9,241 nucleotides of DNA from JAENVT01 sp031412355 (GTDB lineage: Bacteria; Actinomycetota; Acidimicrobiia; Acidimicrobiales; Ilumatobacteraceae). A program made the position numbers and the translations under genes. The number at the start of each line of letters is the position of its first letter. The first letter of the stretch is position 1. Where the stretch lies: contig JANOCR010000318.1 in NCBI GenBank assembly GCA_031412355.1, forward strand, positions 1-9,241. Direction: 5' to 3'. Under the pieces are notes generated by a model, which did not search any database, was not told the origin of the DNA, and saw only the letters and a program-made list of their open reading frames with translations. Of this stretch, positions 6,383-9,241 are shown in pieces.

Positions 6383-7734
6383 CAGAAGCCAAGCCGACAA
6401 CGACGCGGCTCGACCGTCAGCAACGCTTGCTGGCGATCGGCTTGGTGCTGGGGGTCACGATGGTGGCCTTCGAGATCACCGCGGTGATCACCGCGCTGCC
6501 GACGATCACCGACGAACTCCGCGGCGACTCGTTGTACGGCGTGGCCCTGGCCTGTTACACGCTGGCCAACCTGGTCTCCCTGGTGGTGACCGGCGAACTG
6601 ACCGACCGCTATGGGCCCGCCAAGCCCTACCTGGCCAGCCTCGTCGTGTTTGGTGCCGGCCTCGTCGTGGCCGCGACAGCGACGAGCATGACCATGGTGG
6701 TGGTCGGCCGCACGTTGCAGGGCGCGGGTACGGGCGGGTTGGCGCCCATCGCCTACGTCCTGGTGAAGCGGGCATTTCCCGCCGATCGGCAGCCGGGGAT
6801 GTACGCCTACCTGTCGGCCGGATGGGTGTTACCCAGTCTGATCGCCCCGGCGATTGCCGGAACGATCACCGATCACCTCGGGTGGAGGTGGGTGTTCTGG
6901 CTGTTGTTGCCGCTGATTCCCGTGGTGGTCGTCATCACGGTTCGACCGATGCGTGGCTACGCGTGGGCAGGCACGAACGTGGTGCGCCATTCGCGGATTG
7001 GTGCCGCCGTCTTGGCTGCCGCAGGCATCGGTGCGTTCGTCACCTCGTTGCAATTCGATGATCCCTTGGCGGCGGTCGGTGGCGCAGCCGCCGGGTTGAT
7101 GATCGGGCTGCCGAGCCTCCGTCGCCTTCTTCCGGCCGGCGTGCATCGTGCCGTTCGTGGCCTGCCTGCGGTGGTGCTGTGTCGAGTGATCGCCACTGCC
7201 GCGTTCTTGGGAGCCGACAGTTTCATCCCGCTCGCTGCCGATCGAATCCACGGCTCGTCGCCCACTGTGCAGGGAATGGTGATCATCGGCGCTTCGCTGA
7301 CGTGGGCGTTCGGGCAATGGTTCGTATCGCGTCACCCGGATCTCGATCCGCGCCGCGCCGTCCGTTGGGGATTTGCCACGATGGCGCTGGGCCTAGCGGC
7401 CAGCGTGCCGGTGCTGGCCGGTGACTGGCCGTTGTGGGCAACGTTCGTCACCTGGGCGATCGGCGGCTTCGGCATGGGCCTGCTGTTCAATCCAACAACG
7501 GTCACAGCCATGTCACATGCGCAGGAAGGGGCCGAGGGACTAGTCAGCAGCCAGGTCAACCTGGCCGACGCCATCGGGTTCTCGATGATGGGTGGAGTCG
7601 GCGGGGCGATGGTGGCGATCTCGGATCGCACCAGCCTGCCACTGGCCGGCGCACTGGGGATCAACTTCGGACTGGCGATCGCCCTGGCAGGCATCGGGAT
7701 GGTCTGCGCCAGCCGAATCGGCTCGCGTCAGTGA
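6379..7734 (+). CDS. Major facilitator superfamily transporter (drug:H+ antiporter-like)
   Basis: The 451-aa integral membrane protein has about 12-14 hydrophobic segments across its length. The first helix carries FEITAVITALPTITDEL (31-47), resembling the D/E-ALP motif of DHA-type exporters. The loop between helices 2 and 3 has a motif-A-like GELTDRYGPAKPY (72-84). Helix 4 has VVGRTLQGAGTGGLAP (108-123) and the helix 5-6 region AGTITDHLGWRWVFWLLLP (160-178), both typical of EmrB/QacA-like MFS proteins. The open frame runs back to 5935, but that part overlaps the amidase out of frame; the GTG at 6379 overlapping the amidase TGA (GTGA) is the sensible start. No separate ribosome binding site is evident, so translation probably depends on the amidase. 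It may import the amide or export a product or toxic amide; direction is not decidable from sequence. Confidence 0.93.
   Translation: MTEAKPTTTRLDRQQRLLAIGLVLGVTMVAFEITAVITALPTITDELRGDSLYGVALACYTLANLVSLVVTGELTDRYGPAKPYLASLVVFGAGLVVAATATSMTMVVVGRTLQGAGTGGLAPIAYVLVKRAFPADRQPGMYAYLSAGWVLPSLIAPAIAGTITDHLGWRWVFWLLLPLIPVVVVITVRPMRGYAWAGTNVVRHSRIGAAVLAAAGIGAFVTSLQFDDPLAAVGGAAAGLMIGLPSLRRLLPAGVHRAVRGLPAVVLCRVIATAAFLGADSFIPLAADRIHGSSPTVQGMVIIGASLTWAFGQWFVSRHPDLDPRRAVRWGFATMALGLAASVPVLAGDWPLWATFVTWAIGGFGMGLLFNPTTVTAMSHAQEGAEGLVSSQVNLADAIGFSMMGGVGGAMVAISDRTSLPLAGALGINFGLAIALAGIGMVCASRIGSRQ
7711..7723. repeat. Short palindrome at the 3' end of the transporter gene
   Basis: AGCCG-AAT-CGGCT makes a 5-bp stem with a 3-nt loop (a 6-bp inverted repeat in duplex form) inside the last codons of the transporter. 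It lies about 15 bp past the stop of the convergent gene at 7739, so it could help end either transcript. There is no T-tract; support is weak. Confidence 0.25.
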
Positions 7735-7738
7735 GCGT

Positions 7739-8158
7739 CTAGCCCGACACAGCGGCCGGAAGCAGCCAGAACGACAGATCACCGACCGGTTCCTCCCCGA
7801 TCGAAACCTGCACGTCGACCTGTCCCGGACGTGAGAACTGAATCGGCACGAGGTCGATCACCTGCGGAACGTTGATGCCCTCACCGGGGTACGCACCGGA
7901 GACGGCGTTGAGCTGAATGGCCACCTCGGCGTTGGCGATCACCTCGGCCGTGTCGGGGTACTTCAGACGCACGTGCACCTGATGCGACTTGCCCAGCGAT
8001 GCTGCCGGAAGGTGCACCACCATGGCCAGGTGAAGGCGTGGGTTGGCGGGATACTTGCTCTGCACCACGCGACTGACCCCGCCCGAACTGACGAAGAGCA
8101 ACCCGTCGCGCACCTGGGCGAAATCGCACAACAGCAGTGTGGTCAATCGCGGTGTCAC
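7739..8158 (-). CDS. Small conserved protein, probably DUF6941-like
   Basis: The 139-aa product starts with TTLLLCDFAQVRDGLLFVSSGGVSRV and alternates short hydrophobic strands with turns through to DLSFWLLP near the end, giving a predicted all-beta sandwich. From memory this opening (LLCDFAQVR-GLLFV-GG) matches a family of about 130-140 aa actinobacterial proteins named DUF6941; the name should be treated as tentative and no biochemical role is known to me. No signal peptide, membrane helix or metal motif is present. The start is GTG at 8158, 7 nt after TAGGGT, suggesting a leaderless transcript of its own. It lies 36 nt downstream of ligD on the same strand, so read-through from ligD is also possible. 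Its TAG stop is 4 nt from the transporter stop, which it converges on. Confidence 0.8.
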   Translation of the reverse strand: MTPRLTTLLLCDFAQVRDGLLFVSSGGVSRVVQSKYPANPRLHLAMVVHLPAASLGKSHQVHVRLKYPDTAEVIANAEVAIQLNAVSGAYPGEGINVPQVIDLVPIQFSRPGQVDVQVSIGEEPVGDLSFWLLPAAVSG

Positions 8159-8165
8159 GGCGCTG

Positions 8166-8200
8166 ACCCTACAAAACCTCAGCGTGCCAAAGCCTCAGCG
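8166..8200 (-). promoter_or_regulatory. Promoter region with a 13-bp tandem direct repeat upstream of the small beta-rich gene
   Basis: Read on the minus strand, CGCTGAGGCTTTG (8200-8188), 3 nt, then CGCTGAGGTTTTG (8184-8172) is directly followed by the -10-like TAGGGT (8171-8166), and the GTG comes 7 nt later. The two copies differ at one base and repeat with a 16-nt period. The first copy contains the ligD TGA stop codon; the second fills the -35/-10 spacer. There is no recognisable -35 hexamer, so the repeats may bind an activator or repressor. Confidence 0.5.
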
Positions 8201-9094
8201 CGACGGCAGCGATTGCCTCGTCGTCAACACCGGTTCGAACAGGTCGCCGAATCGCTCGACACGTTCCAGCACATCGCCGATCGTGAATTTCAGCGCAGCA
8301 TCACCCGCTGCGCCCGCTTCGACCTCCGCCCACGTGATCGGGGTCGACACGGTCGGCTCGGGCCGGGCGCGCATCGAGTAGACGCCGATCGTCGTCTTGA
8401 ACCTGGCGTTCTGGCTCCAGTCGATGAAGATCTTCCCCGGTCGGTTGACCTTGGCCATCACGGTTGTGACCTTGGCGCGGTGCTGGCGTTCCAACACCTG
8501 GCCCACGGCGAGGGCGAAGTCGGCGGCACCGTCGTGCGTGCACGGAGTGTTCAACGGCACATACATCTGCATGCCCTTCGAGCCCGACGTCTTGCACCAA
8601 CCCTCGAGGTCGACTGCGGCCAACACCTCGCGCGCCAGCAGCGCAATCTCGCAGCACTCCTTGATCGCCGCTGGCGCGCCTGGGTCGAAGTCGAAGACCA
8701 TCGCCAACGGCGTCTCCAGATCGGCAGCGGCGGCCATCGGGACGTGCAACTCCAGTGCTGCCATGTTGGCCGACCACACCAGCGCGGCCGGCTCATCGAA
8801 ACGGCAGTAGCCGATGTCTCCATCGTGATCCCCCGGCCCCAGTGCAGTCGGTATCCACTCTGGTCGGTGCTTCGGACATCGCTTCTCGAAGAACCCGTCC
8901 TTCTGCACGCCATTGGGGAATCGCTTCAGGGTGATGCACCGACCTGTCAGGTGCGGCAGCATCACCGGGGCGATGCGGGCGTAATAGTCGATGGCCTCGC
9001 CCTTGGTCGTGCCCGTCTCCGGGTACAGCACCTTGTCGAGGTTCGACAGCGACAGCTCGCGTTCCCCGAGCCTCACCACGGTCGAACCGCTCAT
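8195..9094 (-). CDS. ligD: Stand-alone LigD-type polymerase/primase domain protein (non-homologous end joining)
   Basis: The 299-aa product is a polymerase-domain LigD protein of the archaeo-eukaryotic primase superfamily. It would fill or extend DNA ends with ribo- or deoxynucleotides during Ku-dependent end joining. Visible landmarks: LSNLDKVLYPETGTTKGEAIDYYARIAPVMLPHL (17-49), TLKRFPNGVQKDGFFEKRCP (55-74), ELHVP with H117, the metal-binding FDFDPG (D135, D137), KTSGSKGMQMYVPL (168-181), and KIFIDWSQN with the third acidic residue D225, then KTTIGVYSMRARPEPTVSTPITW (233-255). Length equals a single polymerase domain: the ligase and nuclease domains of full-length LigD are absent here. Position 176 is Gln where many LigD polymerases have His (SKGLH). 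ATG at 9094 sits 6 nt after TAGGGT. The symbol is given by domain; function as an end-joining partner is inferred. Confidence 0.93.
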   Translation of the reverse strand: MSGSTVVRLGERELSLSNLDKVLYPETGTTKGEAIDYYARIAPVMLPHLTGRCITLKRFPNGVQKDGFFEKRCPKHRPEWIPTALGPGDHDGDIGYCRFDEPAALVWSANMAALELHVPMAAAADLETPLAMVFDFDPGAPAAIKECCEIALLAREVLAAVDLEGWCKTSGSKGMQMYVPLNTPCTHDGAADFALAVGQVLERQHRAKVTTVMAKVNRPGKIFIDWSQNARFKTTIGVYSMRARPEPTVSTPITWAEVEAGAAGDAALKFTIGDVLERVERFGDLFEPVLTTRQSLPSR

Positions 9095-9100
9095 CCCGCG

Positions 9101-9106
9101 ACCCTA
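9101..9106 (-). promoter_or_regulatory. Putative -10 box for leaderless ligD
   Basis: On the minus strand TAGGGT ends 6 nt before the ATG at 9094. The identical hexamer precedes the next gene's GTG by 7 nt. No -35 consensus is visible. It lies in the 38-nt gap after the upstream gene's stop at 9133, so ligD may be transcribed independently of that gene. Confidence 0.45.
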
Positions 9107-9132
9107 CGCGATGAGGCCGCGGGTGCGCCGGC

Positions 9133-9241
9133 TCACGCCGACTTGCGGACGCGGCGGGGCTTCGACTTGGCGTCGGAGCCGACTACCTCGAGCTCGGGAC
9201 CGCCCGCGGGATGGCGACCGCGCGCCGCCTTGGCTGCTTTG
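9133..9241 (-). CDS. Basic C-terminal tail of an upstream gene, possibly Ku
   Basis: Only the last 35 codons and a TGA lie in the window. The frame reads KAAKAARGRHPAGG, then PELEVVGSD, then AKSKPRRVRKSA. It is Lys/Arg/Ala-rich, has high G/C at third positions (better than the alternative open frame), and ends 38 nt before ligD on the same strand. Bacterial Ku proteins often end in a basic Lys/Ala-rich extension and are often encoded beside ligD, so Ku is the leading guess. A basic tail alone is not diagnostic: another DNA-binding protein or the ligase component are alternatives. Confidence 0.55.
   Translation of the reverse strand, partial: KAAKAARGRHPAGGPELEVVGSDAKSKPRRVRKSA

Noticed and set aside
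4907..6400. Minus-strand open frame of 497 codons opposite the amidase, longer than the amidase itself
   Set aside because: Length alone is misleading in high-GC DNA. The amidase triad and family motifs are on the plus strand, and the antisense product is Arg/Gly/Asp/Val-rich without motifs.
8043..8381. Plus-strand open frame opposite the ligD 3' end and the small beta-rich gene
   Set aside because: It crosses two good minus-strand genes and the intergenic promoter, and its product is Ser/Thr/Arg-rich with no domain.
1..9241. Mobile element, CRISPR array, toxin-antitoxin or phage-defence cassette
   Set aside because: No transposase, integrase, long terminal repeats, regularly spaced repeats, or paired small toxin/antitoxin genes were seen. 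All sizeable genes fit ordinary chromosomal families.

Overview
The window looks like chromosomal DNA of a high-GC actinobacterium. The coding frames favour G/C at third positions, nearly all stops are TGA, and there is an F420-type luciferase-like oxidoreductase, a NarL-type two-component pair and a LigD-type polymerase. Several genes start only 6-7 nt downstream of a NANNNT -10-like hexamer with no room for a leader, which fits the leaderless transcripts common in Actinobacteria. An Acidimicrobiia/Ilumatobacter-like source is my guess; there is no marker gene to confirm it. I see no mobile elements, CRISPR arrays, tRNAs or rRNAs.

Layout, left to right. (1) The 3' part of a rhomboid intramembrane protease, cut by the left edge, is followed by a 68-aa unrecognised protein (709-915). 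(2) A luciferase-like monooxygenase-family oxidoreductase (926-1909, minus) converges on the small gene with a 10-nt gap. It is divergent from a histidine kinase/response regulator operon (2075-4098) whose genes overlap by 4 nt. (3) A single-pass membrane protein with a Ser/Thr/Gly/Asp-rich tail (4134-4832, minus) converges on the regulator and is divergent from an amidase-MFS transporter operon (4973-7734), also joined by a 4-nt overlap. (4) A minus-strand block at the right holds the basic C-terminal tail of an unidentified gene (possibly Ku), a stand-alone LigD polymerase-domain protein (8195-9094) and a small beta-rich conserved protein (7739-8158).

Functional links I can support: the kinase and regulator form one signalling pair, and the amidase and transporter are co-translated and probably handle one substrate or product. 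The LigD polymerase suggests a non-homologous end-joining locus continuing past the right edge. I do not see a clearly new multi-gene system. The points most worth a second look are the repeated leaderless promoter architecture, a 13-bp direct repeat sitting on the ligD stop codon and against the next gene's -10 box, the His-to-Gln change in the LigD polymerase motif, the ligD/small-protein pairing and the amidase/transporter pair.
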